DNA of 64,000 bases from Brienomyrus brachyistius (GCF_023856365.1 NC_064548.1:21252461-21316460), one strand, 5' to 3'; shown: positions 35,308 to 47,163, counted from the first letter of the stretch. Numbers and translations: made by a program. Notes: generated by a model not told the origin, from the sequence alone.

Positions 35308-35580
35308 AGAGACACAAGGAGTTTCCGGAATGTCCCTGTACTACATAGAGTGTAGTGGTTCCATATCAAGGAAGACTCAATGTTTCTCTATTACTTAACG
35401 CTTCCTAACTAGAGTATACTCAGTTTATCTGTACAAAACAATACTTAGTTCTTTCAGACTGCAGGAGACTCAGTTTATTTGAACTACTACCTTATTTTTT
35501 TTAAGGCAATCAATATTTCTGCACTATATAATGACAAAATTCTATGAGCAGAAGGCGGGCAGTACTTCCATGAGACGAAA

Positions 35581-35653
35581 CACCCCAGATGGGACTTGAA
35601 CCCACAATCCTTGGCTTAGGAGGCCAATGCCTTATCCATTAGCACACTGGGGC
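35581..35653 (-). pseudogene. tRNA-Arg(CCU) #12, D stem broken
   Basis: Duplicate of #9 (TGCT D stem). Confidence 0.6.
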
Positions 35654-35926
35654 AGAGACACAAGGAGTTTCCGGAATGTCCCTGTACTACATAGAGTGTA
35701 GTGGTTCCATATCAAGGAAGACTCAATGTTTCTCTATTACTTAACGCTTCCTAACTAGAGTATACTCAGTTTATCTGTACAAAACAATACTTATTGCTTT
35801 CAGACTGCAGGAGACTCAGTTGATTTGATCTACTACCTTATTTTTTATAAGGTAATCAGTATTTCTGCACTATATAATGACAAAATTCTATGAGCAGAAG
35901 GCGGGCACTACTTCCATGAGACGAAA

Positions 35927-35999
35927 CACCCCAGATGGGACTTGAACCCACAACCCTTGGCTTAGGAGGCCAATGCCTTATCCATTAGGCCACTGGGGC
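35927..35999 (-). tRNA. tRNA-Arg(CCU) #13, intact
   Basis: All stems pair; variable loop GGGTT. Confidence 0.92.
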
Positions 36000-36270
36000 A
36001 GAGACACAAGGAGCTTCCGGAATGTCCCTGTACTACATAGAGTGTAGTGGTTCCATATCAAGGAAGACTCAATGTTTCTCTATTACTTAACGCTTCCTAA
36101 CTAGAGTATACTCTGTTTATCTGTACAAAACAATACTTATTGCTTTCAGACTGCAGGAGACTCAGTTGATTTGATCTATTACTTTATTTTTTATATGGCA
36201 ATCAATATTTTTGGACTAATCTGGAGAATTTCTTTGACGACAAGGCAAGCAGGACATGTATTACACAAAA

Positions 36271-36343
36271 CACTCCAGATGGGACTTGAACCCACAACCC
36301 TTGGCTTAGGAGGCCAATGCCTTATCCATTAGGCCACTGAGGA
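36271..36343 (-). tRNA. tRNA-Arg(CCU)-like #14, class B
   Basis: Acceptor mismatches 1:72 and 3:70; T stem CCCAT; TTTT directly downstream. Confidence 0.6.
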
Positions 36344-36616
36344 AGAGACACAACGGATCTCCGGAATGTCTCTGTACTAGATAGAGTTTAGTGGTTCCAT
36401 ATCAAGGAAGACTCAATGTTTCTCTACTACATAATGCTTCCTAAATACAGTATACTCAGTTTATCTGTACAAAACAATACTTCGTTCTTTCAGACTGCAG
36501 GACACTGAGTTGATTTGAACTACTGCCTTATTTTTTTTAAGGTAATCAATATTTCTGCACTATATAATGACAAAATTCTATGAGCAGAAGGCGGGCAGTA
36601 CTTCCATGAGACTAAA

Positions 36617-36689
36617 CACCCCAGATGGGACTAGAACCCACAATCCTTGGCTTAGGAGGCCAATGCCTTATCCATTAGGCCACTGGGGC
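36617..36689 (-). tRNA. tRNA-Arg(CCU) #15, T-loop variant
   Basis: The T loop is TTCTAGT, with purine 57 replaced by T, which also changes the B box to GGTTCTAGTCC. Other arms are intact; anticodon CCT. Confidence 0.7.
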
Positions 36690-36962
36690 AGAGACACATG
36701 GGGTCTCCGGAATGTCCCTGTACTACATAGAGTGTAGTGGTTCCATATCAAGGAAGACTCAATGTTTCTCTATTACTTAACGCTTCCTAACTAGAGTATA
36801 CTCAGTTTATCTGTACAAAATAATACTTAGTTCTTTCAGACTGCAGGAGACTCAGTTGATTTGAACTACTACCTTATTTTTTTTAAGGTAATCAATATTT
36901 CTGCACTATATAATGACAAAATTCTATGAGCAGAAGGCTGGCAGTACTTCCATGAGACGAAA

Positions 36963-37035
36963 CACCCCAGATGGGACTTGAACCCACAATCCTTGGCTTA
37001 GGAGGCCAATGCCTTATCCATTAGGCCACTGGGGC
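36963..37035 (-). tRNA. tRNA-Arg(CCU) #16, intact
   Basis: All stems pair; variable loop GGATT. Confidence 0.92.
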
Positions 37036-37306
37036 AGAGACACAAGGAGCTTCCGGAATGTCCCTGTACTACATAGAGTGTAGTGCTTCCATATCAAGGA
37101 AGACTCAATGTTTCTCTATTACTTAACACTTCCTAACTAGAGTATACTCAGTTTATCTGTACAAAACAATACTTATTGCTTTCAGACTGCAGGAGACTCA
37201 GTTGATTTGATCTACTACTTTATTTCTTATATGGTAATCAATATTTCTGGACTAATCAGGAGAATTTCTTTGACGACAAGGCAAGCAGGACATGCATTAC
37301 ACAAAG

Positions 37307-37379
37307 CACCCCTGATGGGACTTGAACCCACAACCCTTGGCTTAGGAGGCCAATGCCTTATCCATTAGGCCACTGAGGA
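37307..37379 (-). tRNA. tRNA-Arg(CCU)-like #17, class B variant
   Basis: Acceptor TCCTCAG against CAGGGGT: T1:T72 and A6:A67 fail to pair. The downstream flank is GTGCTTTGTG, so the TTTT of other class B copies is absent. Confidence 0.55.
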
Positions 37380-37652
37380 AGAGACACAACGGATCTCCGG
37401 AATGTCTCTGTACTAGATAGAGTTTAGTGGTTCCATATCAAGGAAGACTCAATGTTTCTCTACTACATAATGCTTCCTAAATACAGTATACTCAGTTTAT
37501 CTGTACAAAACAATACTTCGTTCTTTCAGACTGCAGGACACTGAGTTGATTTGAACTACTACCTTATTTTTTTTAAGGTAATCAATATTTCTGCACTATA
37601 TAATGACAAAATTCTATGAGCAGAAGGCGGGCAGTACTTCCATGAGACTAAA

Positions 37653-37725
37653 CACCCCAGCTGGGACTTGAACCCACAATCCTTGGCTTAGGAGGCCAAT
37701 GCCTTATCAATTAGGCCACTGGGGC
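37653..37725 (-). tRNA. tRNA-Arg(CCU) #18, D-loop and T-stem variant
   Basis: Same private changes as #8 and #11; 2,418 bp from #11. Confidence 0.6.
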
Positions 37726-37998
37726 AGAGACACAAGGAGTTTCCAGAATGTCCCTGTACTACATAGAGTGTAGTGGTTCCATATCAAGGAAGACTCAATG
37801 TTTCTCTATTACTTAACGCTTCCTAACTAGAGTATACTCAGTTTATCTGTACAAAACAATACTTAGTTCTTTCAGACTGCAGGAGACTCAGTTTATTTGA
37901 ACTACTACCTTATTTTTTTTAAGGCAATCAATATTTCTGCACTATATAATGACAAAATTCTATGAGCAGAAGGCGGGCAGTACTTCCATGAGACGAAA

Positions 37999-38071
37999 CA
38001 CCCCAGATGGGACTTGAACCCACAATCCTTGGCTTAGGAGGCCAATGCCTTATCCATTAGCACACTGGGGC
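37999..38071 (-). pseudogene. tRNA-Arg(CCU) #19, D stem broken
   Basis: Third copy of the TGCT D-stem variant, 2,418 bp from #12. Confidence 0.6.
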
Positions 38072-38344
38072 AGAGACACAAGGAGTTTCCGGAATGTCCC
38101 TGTACTACATAGAGTGTAGTGGTTCCATATCAAGGAAGACTCAATGTTTCTCTATTACTTAACGCTTCCTAACTAGAGTATACTCAGTTTATCTGTACAA
38201 AACAATACTTATTGCTTTCAGACTGCAGGAGACTCAGTTGATTTGATCTACTACCTTATTTTTTATAAGGTAATCAGTATTTCTGCACTATATAATGACA
38301 AAATTCTATGAGCAGAAGGCGGGCACTACTTCCATGAGACGAAA

Positions 38345-38417
38345 CACCCCAGATGGGACTTGAACCCACAACCCTTGGCTTAGGAGGCCAATGCCTTATC
38401 CATTAGGCCACTCGGGC
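38345..38417 (-). tRNA. tRNA-Arg(CCU) #20, one acceptor mismatch
   Basis: The acceptor 5' strand is GCCCGAG, giving G5:G68. Other arms are intact. Confidence 0.72.
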
Positions 38418-38688
38418 AGAGACACAAGGAGCTTCCGGAATGTCCCTGTACTACATAGAGTGTAGTGGTTCCATATCAAGGAAGACTCAATGTTTCTCTA
38501 TTACTTAACGCTTCCTAACTAGAGTATACTCTGTTTATCTGTACAAAACAATACTTATTGCTTTCAGACTGCAGGAGACTCAGTTGATTTGATCTACTAC
38601 TTTATTTTTTATATGGCAATCAATATTTTTGGACTAATCTGGAGAATTTCTTTGACGACAAGGCAAGCAGGACATGTATTACACAAAA

Positions 38689-38761
38689 CACTCCAGATGG
38701 GACTTGAACCCACAACCCTTGGCTTAGGAGGCCAATGCCTTATCCATTAGGCCACTGAGGA
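38689..38761 (-). tRNA. tRNA-Arg(CCU)-like #21, class B
   Basis: Class B acceptor; duplicate of #14. Confidence 0.6.
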
Positions 38762-39034
38762 AGAGACACAACGGATCTCCGGAATGTCTCTGTACTAGAT
38801 AGAGTTTAGTGGTTCCATATCAAGGAAGACTCAATGTTTCTCTACTACATAATGCTTCCTAAATACAGTATACTCAGTTTATCTGTACAAAACAATACTT
38901 CGTTCTTTCAGACTGCAGGACACTGAGTTGATTTGAACTACTGCCTTATTTTTTTTAAGGTAATCAATATTTCTGCACTATATAATGACAAAATTCTATG
39001 AGCAGAAGGCGGGCAGTACTTCCATGATACGAAA

Positions 39035-39107
39035 CACCCCAGATGGGACTAGAACCCACAATCCTTGGCTTAGGAGGCCAATGCCTTATCCATTAGGCCA
39101 CTGGGGC
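39035..39107 (-). tRNA. tRNA-Arg(CCU) #22, T-loop variant
   Basis: TTCTAGT T loop; 3' flank GTTTCGTATC, unlike its duplicate #15 (GTTTAGTC). Confidence 0.7.
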
Positions 39108-39380
39108 AGAGACACATGGGGTCTCCGGAATGTCCCTGTACTACATAGAGTGTAGTGGTTCCATATCAAGGAAGACTCAATGTTTCTCTATTACTTAACG
39201 CTTCCTAACTAGAGTATACTCAGTTTATCTGTACAAAATAATACTTAGTTCTTTCAGACTGCAGGAGACTCAGTTGATTTGAACTACTACCTTATTTTTT
39301 TTAAGGTAATCAATATTTCTGCACTATATAATGACAAAATTCTATGAGCAGAAGGCTGGCAGTACTTCCATGAGACGAAA

Positions 39381-39453
39381 CACCCCAGATGGGACTTGAA
39401 CCCACAATCCTTGGCTTAGGAGGCCAATGCCTTATCCATTAGGCCACTGGGGC
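39381..39453 (-). tRNA. tRNA-Arg(CCU) #23, intact
   Basis: Duplicate of #16; variable loop GGATT. Confidence 0.92.
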
Positions 39454-39726
39454 AGAGACACAAGGAGCTTCCGGAATGTCCCTGTACTACATAGAGTGTA
39501 GTGCTTCCATATCAAGGAAGACTCAATGTTTCTCTATTACTTAACGCTTCCTAACTAGAGTATACTCAGTTTATCTGTACAAAACAATACTTATTGCTTT
39601 CAGACTGCAGGAGACTCAGTTGATTTGATCTACTACCTTATTTTTTATAAGGTAATCAGTATTTCTACACTATATAATGACAAAATTCTATGAGCAGAAG
39701 GCGGGCACTACTTCCATGAGACTAAA

Positions 39727-39799
39727 CACCCCAGATGGGACTTGAACCCACAACCCTTGGCTTAGGAGGCCAATGCCTTATCCATTAGGCCACTGGGGC
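39727..39799 (-). tRNA. tRNA-Arg(CCU) #24, intact
   Basis: Variable loop GGGTT; 3' flank GTTTAGTC. Confidence 0.92.
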
Positions 39800-40072
39800 A
39801 GAGACACAAGGAGCTTCCGGAATGTCCCTGTACTACATAGAGTGTAGTGGTTCCATATCAAGGAAGACTCAATGTTTCTCTATTACTTAACGCTTCCTAA
39901 CTAGAGTATACTCTGTTTATCTGTACAAAACAATACTTATTGCTTTCAGACTGCAGGAGACTCAGTTGATTTGAACTACTACCTTATTTTTTATAAGGTA
40001 ATCAGTATTTCTGCACTATATAATGACAAAATTCTATGAGCTGAAGGCGGGCAGTACTTCCATGATACGAAA

Positions 40073-40145
40073 CACCCAAGATGGGACTTGAACCCACAAT
40101 CCTTGGCTTAGGAGGCCAATGCCTTATCCATTAGGCCACTGGGGC
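40073..40145 (-). tRNA. tRNA-Arg(CCU) #25, one acceptor mismatch
   Basis: 3' acceptor strand CTTGGGT (C5:T68); variable loop GGATT; flank GTTTCGTATC. Confidence 0.75.
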
Positions 40146-40418
40146 AGAGACACAAGGAGTTTCCGGAATGTCCCTGTACTACATAGAGTGTAGTGGTTCC
40201 ATATCAAGGAAGACTCAATGTTTCTCTATTACTTAACGCTTCCTAACTAGAGTATACTCAGTTTATCTGTACAAAACAATACTTATTGCTTTCAGACTGC
40301 AGGAGACTCAGTTGATTTGATCTACTACCTTATTTTTTATAAGGTAATCAGTATTTCTGCACTATATAATGACAAAAGTCTATGAGCAGAAGGCGGGCAC
40401 TACTTCCATGAGACGAAA

Positions 40419-40491
40419 CACCCCAGATGGGACTTGAACCCACAACCCTTGGCTTAGGAGGCCAATGCCTTATCCATTAGGCCACTGGGGC
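40419..40491 (-). tRNA. tRNA-Arg(CCU) #26, intact
   Basis: Variable loop GGGTT. The spacer carries the private AAAAGTCTATG change shared with #44. Confidence 0.92.
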
Positions 40492-40801
40492 AGAGACACA
40501 TGGGGTCTCCGGAATGTCCCTGTACTACATAGAGTGTAGTGCTTCCATATCAAGGAAGACTCAATGTTTCTCTATTACTTAAAGCTTCCTAACTAGAGTA
40601 TACTCAGTTTATCTGTACAAAACAATACTTATTGCTTTCAGACTGCAGGAGACTCAGTTGATTTGATCTACTACCTTATTTTTTTTTAAGGTAATCAATA
40701 TTTCTGCACTATATAATGACAAAATTCTATGAGCAGAAGGCGGGCAGAGACACATGGGGTTCTGTACACTAAGTTCTGTACACTACTTCCATGAGAAGAA
40801 A

Positions 40802-40874
40802 CACCCCAGATAGGACTTGAACCCACAACCCTTGGCTTAGGAGGCCAATGCCTTATCCATTAGGCCACTGGGGC
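40802..40874 (-). tRNA. tRNA-Arg(CCU) #27, wobble T stem, long unit
   Basis: T stem GTGGG/CCTAT pairs through an extra G:U; all other arms are intact. About 36 bp are inserted downstream of the gene (AGACACATGGGGTTCTGTAC plus a repeated TTCTGTACACTA), giving a 383-bp unit. Confidence 0.87.
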
Positions 40875-41145
40875 AGAAACTCAAGGGGTCTCCGGAATGT
40901 CCCTGTACTACATAGAGTGTAGTGGTTCCATATCAAGGAAGATTCAATGTTTCTCTATTACTTAACGCTTCCTAACTAGAGTATACTCAGTTTATCTGTA
41001 CAAAACAATACTTATTGCTTTCAGACTGCAGGAGACTCAGTTGATTTGATCTACTACTTTATTTTTTATATGGCAATCAATATTTTTGGACTAATCTGGA
41101 GAATTTCTTTGACGACAAGGCAAGCAGGACATGTATTACACAAAA

Positions 41146-41218
41146 CACTCCAGATGGGACTTGAACCCACAACCCTTGGCTTAGGAGGCCAATGCCTTAT
41201 CCATTAGGCCACTGAGGA
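41146..41218 (-). tRNA. tRNA-Arg(CCU)-like #28, class B
   Basis: Class B acceptor. The upstream spacer is a mosaic: class C up to AACTACAGTATACTC, then class A. Confidence 0.6.
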
Positions 41219-41491
41219 AGAGACACAATGGATCTCCGGAATGTCTCTGTACTAGATAGAGTTTAGTGGTTCCATATCAAGGAAGACTCAATGTTTCTCT
41301 ACTACATAATGCTTCCTAACTACAGTATACTCAGTTTTTCTGTACAAAACAATACTTATTGCTTTCAGACTGCAGGAGACTCAGTTGATTTGATCTACTA
41401 CCTTATTTTTAATAAGGTAATCAGTATTTCTGCACTATATAATGACAAAATTCTATGAGCAGAAGGCGGGCACTACTTCCATGAGACGAAA

Positions 41492-41564
41492 CACCCCAGA
41501 TGGGACTTGAACCCACAACCCTTGGCTTAGGAGGCCAATGCCTTATCCATTAGGCCACTGGGGC
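41492..41564 (-). tRNA. tRNA-Arg(CCU) #29, intact
   Basis: Variable loop GGGTT; adjoining spacer hairpin in the ACCTTATTTTTAATAAGGT form. Confidence 0.92.
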
Positions 41565-41834
41565 AGAGACATAAGGAGCTTCCGGAATGTCCCTGTACTA
41601 CATAGAGTGTAGTGGTTCCATATCAAGGAAGACTCAATGTTTCTCTATTACTTAACGCTTCCTAACTAGAGTATACTCTGTTTATCTGTACAAAACAATA
41701 CTTATTGCTTTCAGACTGCAGGAGACTCATTGATTTGATCTACTACTTTATTTTTTATATGGCAATCAATATTTTTGGACTAATCTGGAGAATTTCTTTG
41801 ACGACAAGGCAAGTAGTACATGTATTACACAAAA

Positions 41835-41907
41835 CACTCCAGATGGGACTTGAACCCACAACCCTTGGCTTAGGAGGCCAATGCCTTATCCATTAGGCCA
41901 CTGAGGA
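41835..41907 (-). tRNA. tRNA-Arg(CCU)-like #30, class B
   Basis: Class B acceptor. The spacer has a one-base deletion (GACTCATTGATTTG) and AAGTAGTACATG, shared only with #48. The short open frame at 41,705-41,896 across it is incidental. Confidence 0.6.
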
Positions 41908-42180
41908 AGAGACACAACGGATCTCCGGAATGTCTCTGTACTAGATAGAGTTTAGTGGTTCCATATCAAGGAAGACTCAATGTTTCTCTACTACATAATG
42001 CTTCCTAAATACAGTATACTCAGTTTATCTGTACAAAACAATACTTCGTTCTTTCAGACTGCAGGACACTGAGTTGATTTGAACTACTACCTTATTTTTT
42101 TTAAGGTAATCAATATTTCTGCACTATATAATGACAAAATTCTATGAGCAGAAGGCGGGCAGTACTTCCATGAGACGAAA

Positions 42181-42253
42181 CACCCCAGATGGGACTAGAA
42201 CCCACAATCCTTGGCTTGGGAGGCCAATGCCTTATCCATTAGGCCACTGGGGC
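42181..42253 (-). tRNA. tRNA #31, anticodon CCC variant of tRNA-Arg
   Basis: The anticodon loop is CTCCCAA, so the anticodon reads CCC (pairs with GGG, a glycine codon) in a tRNA-Arg body. Acceptor, D, anticodon and T stems all pair. The T loop is TTCTAGT. Either inactive or, if charged with arginine, potentially mistranslating; that is inference. Confidence 0.75.
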
Positions 42254-42525
42254 AGAAACACATGGGGTCTCCGGAATGTCCCTGTACTACATAGAGTGTA
42301 GTGCTTCCATATCAAGGAAGACTCAATGTTTCTCTATTACTTAAAGCTTCCTAACTAGAGTATACTCAGTTTATCTGTACAAAACAATACTTATTGCTTT
42401 CAGACTGCAGGAGACTCAGTTGATTTGATCTACTACCTTATTTTTTCAAGGTAATCAATATTTCTGCACTATATAATGACAAAATTCTATGAGCAGAAGG
42501 CGGGCAGTACTTCCATGAGACGAAA

Positions 42526-42598
42526 CACCCCAGATGGGACTTGAACCCACAATCCTTGGCTTAGGAGGCCAATGCCTTATCCATTAGGCCACTGGGGC
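42526..42598 (-). tRNA. tRNA-Arg(CCU) #32, intact
   Basis: Variable loop GGATT; spacer hairpin loop shortened (ACCTTATTTTTTCAAGGT). Confidence 0.92.
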
Positions 42599-42871
42599 AG
42601 AGACACAAGGAGTTTCCGGAATGTCCCTGTACTACATAGAGTGTAGTGGTTCCATATCAAGGAAGACTCAATGTTTCTCTATTACTTAACGCTTCCTAAC
42701 TAGAGTATACTCAGTTTATCTGTACAAAACAATACTTATTGCTTTCAGACTGCAGGAGACTCAGTTGATTTGATCTACTACCTTATTTTTTATAAGGTAA
42801 TCAGTATTTCTGCACTATATAATGACAAAATTCAATGAGCAGAAGGCGGGCACTACTTCCATGAGACGAAA

Positions 42872-42944
42872 CACCCCAGATGGGACTTGAACCCACAACC
42901 CTTGGCTTAGGAGGCCAATGCCTTATCCATTAGGCCACTGGGGC
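42872..42944 (-). tRNA. tRNA-Arg(CCU) #33, intact
   Basis: Variable loop GGGTT; spacer has TTCAATGAG instead of TTCTATGAG. Confidence 0.92.
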
Positions 42945-43215
42945 AGAGACACAAGGAGCTTCCGGAATGTCCCTGTACTACATAGAGTGTAGTGGTTCCA
43001 TATCAAGGAAGACTCAATGTTTCTCTATTACTTAACGCTTCCTAACTAGAGTATACTCTGTTTATCTGTACAAAACAATACTTATTGCTTTCAGACTGCA
43101 GGAGACTCAGTTGATTTGATCTACTACTTTATTTTTTATATGGCAATCAATATTTTTGGACTAATCTGGAGAATTTCTTTGACGACAAGGCAAGCAGGAC
43201 ATGTATTACACAAAA

Positions 43216-43288
43216 CACTCCAGATGGGACTTGAATCCACAACCCTTGGCTTAGGAGGCCAATGCCTTATCCATTAGGCCACTGAGGA
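43216..43288 (-). tRNA. tRNA-Arg(CCU)-like #34, class B plus T-stem mismatch
   Basis: Class B acceptor, and the T stem GTGGA/CCCAT loses its innermost pair (A:C). Confidence 0.55.
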
Positions 43289-43561
43289 AGAGACACAACG
43301 GATCTCCGGAATGTCTCTGTACTAGATAGAGTTTAGTGGTTCCATATCAAGGAAGACTCAATGTTTCTCTACTACATAATGCTTCCTAAATACAGTATAC
43401 TCAGTTTATCTGTACAAAACAATACTTCGTTCTTTCAGACTGCAGGACACTGAGTTGATTTGAACTACTACCTTATTTTTTTTAAGGTAATCAATATTTC
43501 TGCACTATATAATGACAAAATTCTATGAGCAGAAGGCGGGCAGTACTTCCATGAGACTAAA

Positions 43562-43634
43562 CACCCCAGATGGGACTAGAACCCACAATCCTTGGCTTAG
43601 GAGGCCAATGCCTTATCCATTAGGCCACTGGGGC
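43562..43634 (-). tRNA. tRNA-Arg(CCU) #35, T-loop variant
   Basis: TTCTAGT T loop; anticodon CCT; flank GTTTAGTC. Confidence 0.7.
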
Positions 43635-43907
43635 AGAGACACATGGGGTCTCCGGAATGTCCCTGTACTACATAGAGTGTAGTGGTTCCATATCAAGGAA
43701 GACTCAATGTTTCTCTATTACTTAACGCTTCCTAACTAGAGTATACTCAGTTTATCTGTACAAAACAATACTTATTGCTTTCAGACTGCAGGAGACTCAG
43801 TTGATTTGATCTACTACCTTATTTTTTATAAGGTAATCAGTATTTCTACACTATATAATGACAAAATTCTATGAGCAGAAGGCGGGCACTACTTCCATGA
43901 GACTAAA

Positions 43908-43980
43908 CACCCCAGATGGGACTTGAACCCACAACCCTTGGCTTAGGAGGCCAATGCCTTATCCATTAGGCCACTGGGGC
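43908..43980 (-). tRNA. tRNA-Arg(CCU) #36, intact
   Basis: Variable loop GGGTT; flank GTTTAGTC. Confidence 0.92.
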
Positions 43981-44253
43981 AGAGACACAAGGAGCTTCCG
44001 GAATGTCCCTGTACTACATAGAGTGTAGTGGTTCCATATCAAGGAAGACTCAATGTTTCTCTATTACTTAACGCTTCCTAACTAGAGTATACTCTGTTTA
44101 TCTGTACAAAACAATACTTATTGCTTTCAGACTGCAGGAGACTCAGTTGATTTGAACTACTACCTTATTTTTTATAAGGTAATCAGTATTTCTGCACTAT
44201 ATAATGACAAAATTCTATGAGCTGAAGGCGGGCAGTACGTCCATGATACGAAA

Positions 44254-44326
44254 CACCCAAGATGGGACTTGAACCCACAATCCTTGGCTTAGGAGGCCAA
44301 TGCCTTATCCATTAGGCCACTGGGGC
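44254..44326 (-). tRNA. tRNA-Arg(CCU) #37, one acceptor mismatch
   Basis: CTTGGGT acceptor strand; adjacent spacer has the private CAGTACGTCC. Confidence 0.75.
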
Positions 44327-44635
44327 AGAGACACAAGGAGTTTCCGGAATGTCCCTGTACTACATAGAGTGTAGTGCTTCCATATCAAGGAAGACTCAAT
44401 GTTTCTCTATTACTTAAAGCTTCCTAACTAGAGTATACTCAGTTTATCTGTACAAAACAATACTTATTGCTTTCAAACTGCAGGAGACTCAGTTGATTTG
44501 ATCTACTACCTTATTTTTTTTAAGGTAATCAATATTTCTGCACTATATAATGACAAAATTCTATGAGCAGAAGGCGGGCAGAGACACATGGGGTTCTGTA
44601 CACTAAGTTCTGTACACTACTTCCATGAGAAGAAA

Positions 44636-44708
44636 CACCCCAGATAGGACTTGAACCCACAACCCTTGGCTTAGGAGGCCAATGCCTTATCCATTAGGCC
44701 ACTGGGGC
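44636..44708 (-). tRNA. tRNA-Arg(CCU) #38, wobble T stem, long unit
   Basis: Same insertion and CCTAT T-stem strand as #27. Confidence 0.87.
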
Positions 44709-44979
44709 AGAAACTCAAGGGGTCTCCGGAATGTCCCTGTACTACATAGAGTGTAGTGGTTCCATATCAAGGAAGATTCAATGTTTCTCTATTACTTAAC
44801 GCTTCCTAACTAGAGTATACTCAGTTTATCTGTACAAAACAATACTTATTGCTTTCAGACTGCAGGAGACTCAGTTGATTTGATCTACTACTTTATTTTT
44901 TATATGGCAATCAATATTTTTGGACTAATCTGGAGAATTTCTTTGACGACAAGGCAAGCAGGACATGTATTACACAAAA

Positions 44980-45052
44980 CACTCCAGATGGGACTTGAAC
45001 CCACATCCCTTGGCTTAGGAGGCCAATGCCTTATCCATTAGGCCACTGAGGA
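44980..45052 (-). tRNA. tRNA-Arg(CCU)-like #39, class B
   Basis: Class B acceptor; variable loop GGGAT (private change). Confidence 0.58.
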
Positions 45053-45325
45053 AGAGACACAATGGATCTCCGGAATGTCTCTGTACTAGATAGAGTTTAG
45101 TGGTTCCATATCAAGGAAGACTCAATGTTTCTCTACTACATAATGCTTCCTAACTACAGTATACTCAGTTTTTCTGTACAAAACAATACTTATTGCTTTC
45201 AGACTGCAGGAGACTCAGTTGATTTGATCTACTACCTTATTTTTAATAAGGTAATCAGTATTTCTGCACTATATAATGACAAAATTCTATGAGCAGAAGG
45301 CGGGCACTACTTCCATGAGACGAAA

Positions 45326-45398
45326 CACCCCAGATGGGACTTGAACCCACAACCCTTGGCTTAGGAGGCCAATGCCTTATCCATTAGGCCACTGGGGC
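45326..45398 (-). tRNA. tRNA-Arg(CCU) #40, intact
   Basis: Variable loop GGGTT; duplicate of #29. Confidence 0.92.
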
Positions 45399-45669
45399 AG
45401 AGACATAAGGAGCTTCCGGAATGTCCCTGTACTACATAGAGTGTAGTGGTTCCATATCAAGGAAGACTCAATGTTTCTCTATTACTTAACGCTTCCTAAC
45501 TAGAGTATACTCTGTTTATCTGTACAAAACAATACTTATTGCTTTCAGACTGCAGGAGACTCAGTTGATTTGATCTACTACTTTATTTTTTATATGGCAA
45601 TCAATATTTTTGGACTAATCTGGAGAATTTCTTTGACGACAAGGCAAGCAGGACATGTATTACACAAAA

Positions 45670-45742
45670 CACTCCAGATGGGACTTGAACCCACAACCCT
45701 TGGCTTAGGAGGCCAATGCCTTATCCATTAGGCCACTGAGGA
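45670..45742 (-). tRNA. tRNA-Arg(CCU)-like #41, class B
   Basis: Class B acceptor; lacks the deletion seen near #30. Confidence 0.6.
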
Positions 45743-46015
45743 AGAGACACAACGGATCTCCGGAATGTCTCTGTACTAGATAGAGTTTAGTGGTTCCATA
45801 TCAAGGAAGACTCAATGTTTCTCTACTACATAATGCTTCCTAAATACAGTATACTCAGTTTATCTGTACAAAACAATACTTCGTTCTTTCAGACTGCAGG
45901 ACACTGAGTTGATTTGAACTACTACCTTATTTTTTTTAAGGTAATCAATATTTCTGCACTATATAATGACAAAATTCTATGAGCAGAAGGCGGGCAGTAC
46001 TTCCATGAGACGAAA

Positions 46016-46088
46016 CACCCCAGATGGGACTAGAACCCACAATCCTTGGCTTGGGAGGCCAATGCCTTATCCATTAGGCCACTGGGGC
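46016..46088 (-). tRNA. tRNA #42, anticodon CCC variant of tRNA-Arg
   Basis: CTCCCAA anticodon loop and TTCTAGT T loop; duplicate of #31 at +3,835 bp. Confidence 0.75.
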
Positions 46089-46361
46089 AGAAACACATGG
46101 GGTCTCCGGAATGTCCCTGTACTACATAGAGTGTAGTGCTTCCATATCAAGGAAGACTCAATGTTTCTCTATTACTTAAAGCTTCCTAACTAGAGTATAC
46201 TCAGTTTATCTGTACAAAACAATACTTATTGCTTTCAGACTGCAGGAGACTCAGTTGATTTGATCTACTACCTTATTTTTTATAAGGTAATCAGTATTTC
46301 TACACTATATAATGACAAAATTCTATGAGCAGAAGGCGGGCACTACTTCCATGAGACTAAA

Positions 46362-46434
46362 CACCCCAGATGGGACTTGAACCCACAACCCTTGGCTTAG
46401 GAGGCCAATGCCTTATCCATTAGGCCACTGGGGC
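46362..46434 (-). tRNA. tRNA-Arg(CCU) #43, intact
   Basis: Variable loop GGGTT; flank GTTTAGTC. Confidence 0.92.
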
Positions 46435-46707
46435 AGAGACACAAGGAGCTTCCGGAATGTCCCTGTACTACATAGAGTGTAGTGGTTCCATATCAAGGAA
46501 GACTCAATGTTTCTCTATTACTTAACGCTTCCTAACTAGAGTATACTCAGTTTATCTGTACAAAACAATACTTATTGCTTTCAGACTGCAGGAGACTCAG
46601 TTGATTTGATCTACTACCTTATTTTTTATAAGGTAATCAGTATTTCTGCACTATATAATGACAAAAGTCTATGAGCAGAAGGCGGGCACTACTTCCATGA
46701 GACGAAA

Positions 46708-46780
46708 CACCCCAGATGGGACTTGAACCCACAACCCTTGGCTTAGGAGGCCAATGCCTTATCCATTAGGCCACTGGGGC
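46708..46780 (-). tRNA. tRNA-Arg(CCU) #44, intact
   Basis: Variable loop GGGTT; duplicate of #26. Confidence 0.92.
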
Positions 46781-47090
46781 AGAGACACATGGGGTCTCCG
46801 GAATGTCCCTGTACTACATAGAGTGTAGTGCTTCCATATCAAGGAAGACTCAATGTTTCTCTATTACTTAAAGCTTCCTAACTAGAGTATACTCAGTTTA
46901 TCTGTACAAAACAATACTTATTGCTTTCAGACTGCAGGAGACTCAGTTGATTTGATCTACTACCTTATTTTTTTTTAAGGTAATCAATATTTCTGCACTA
47001 TATAATGACAAAATTCTATGAGCAGAAGGCGGGCAGAGACACATGGGGTTCTGTACACTAAGTTCTGTACACTACTTCCATGAGAAGAAA

Positions 47091-47163
47091 CACCCCAGAT
47101 AGGACTTGAACCCACAACCCTTGGCTTAGGAGGCCAATGCCTTATCCATTAGGCCACTGGGGC
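47091..47163 (-). tRNA. tRNA-Arg(CCU) #45, wobble T stem, long unit
   Basis: Insertion-bearing unit; duplicate of #27 at +6,289 bp. Confidence 0.87.

Larger units (their letters stand above)
33733..35801. repeat. Higher-order duplication, 3 units (1,036 bp)
   Basis: Units #7-#9 and #10-#12 sit at an exact offset of 1,036 bp and share private markers: ACTTCAGGAGACTC (33,734/34,770), GACGGGACTTG, the AGCTGGG copy and the TTAGCACACTGG copy. Confidence 0.9.
34962..39608. repeat. Higher-order duplication, 7 units (2,418 bp)
   Basis: Genes at 35,235; 35,581; 35,927; 36,271; 36,617; 36,963 recur 2,418 bp later at 37,653; 37,999; 38,345; 38,689; 39,035; 39,381, with the same order of variants. The match breaks near 37,190/39,608. 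Confidence 0.9.
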
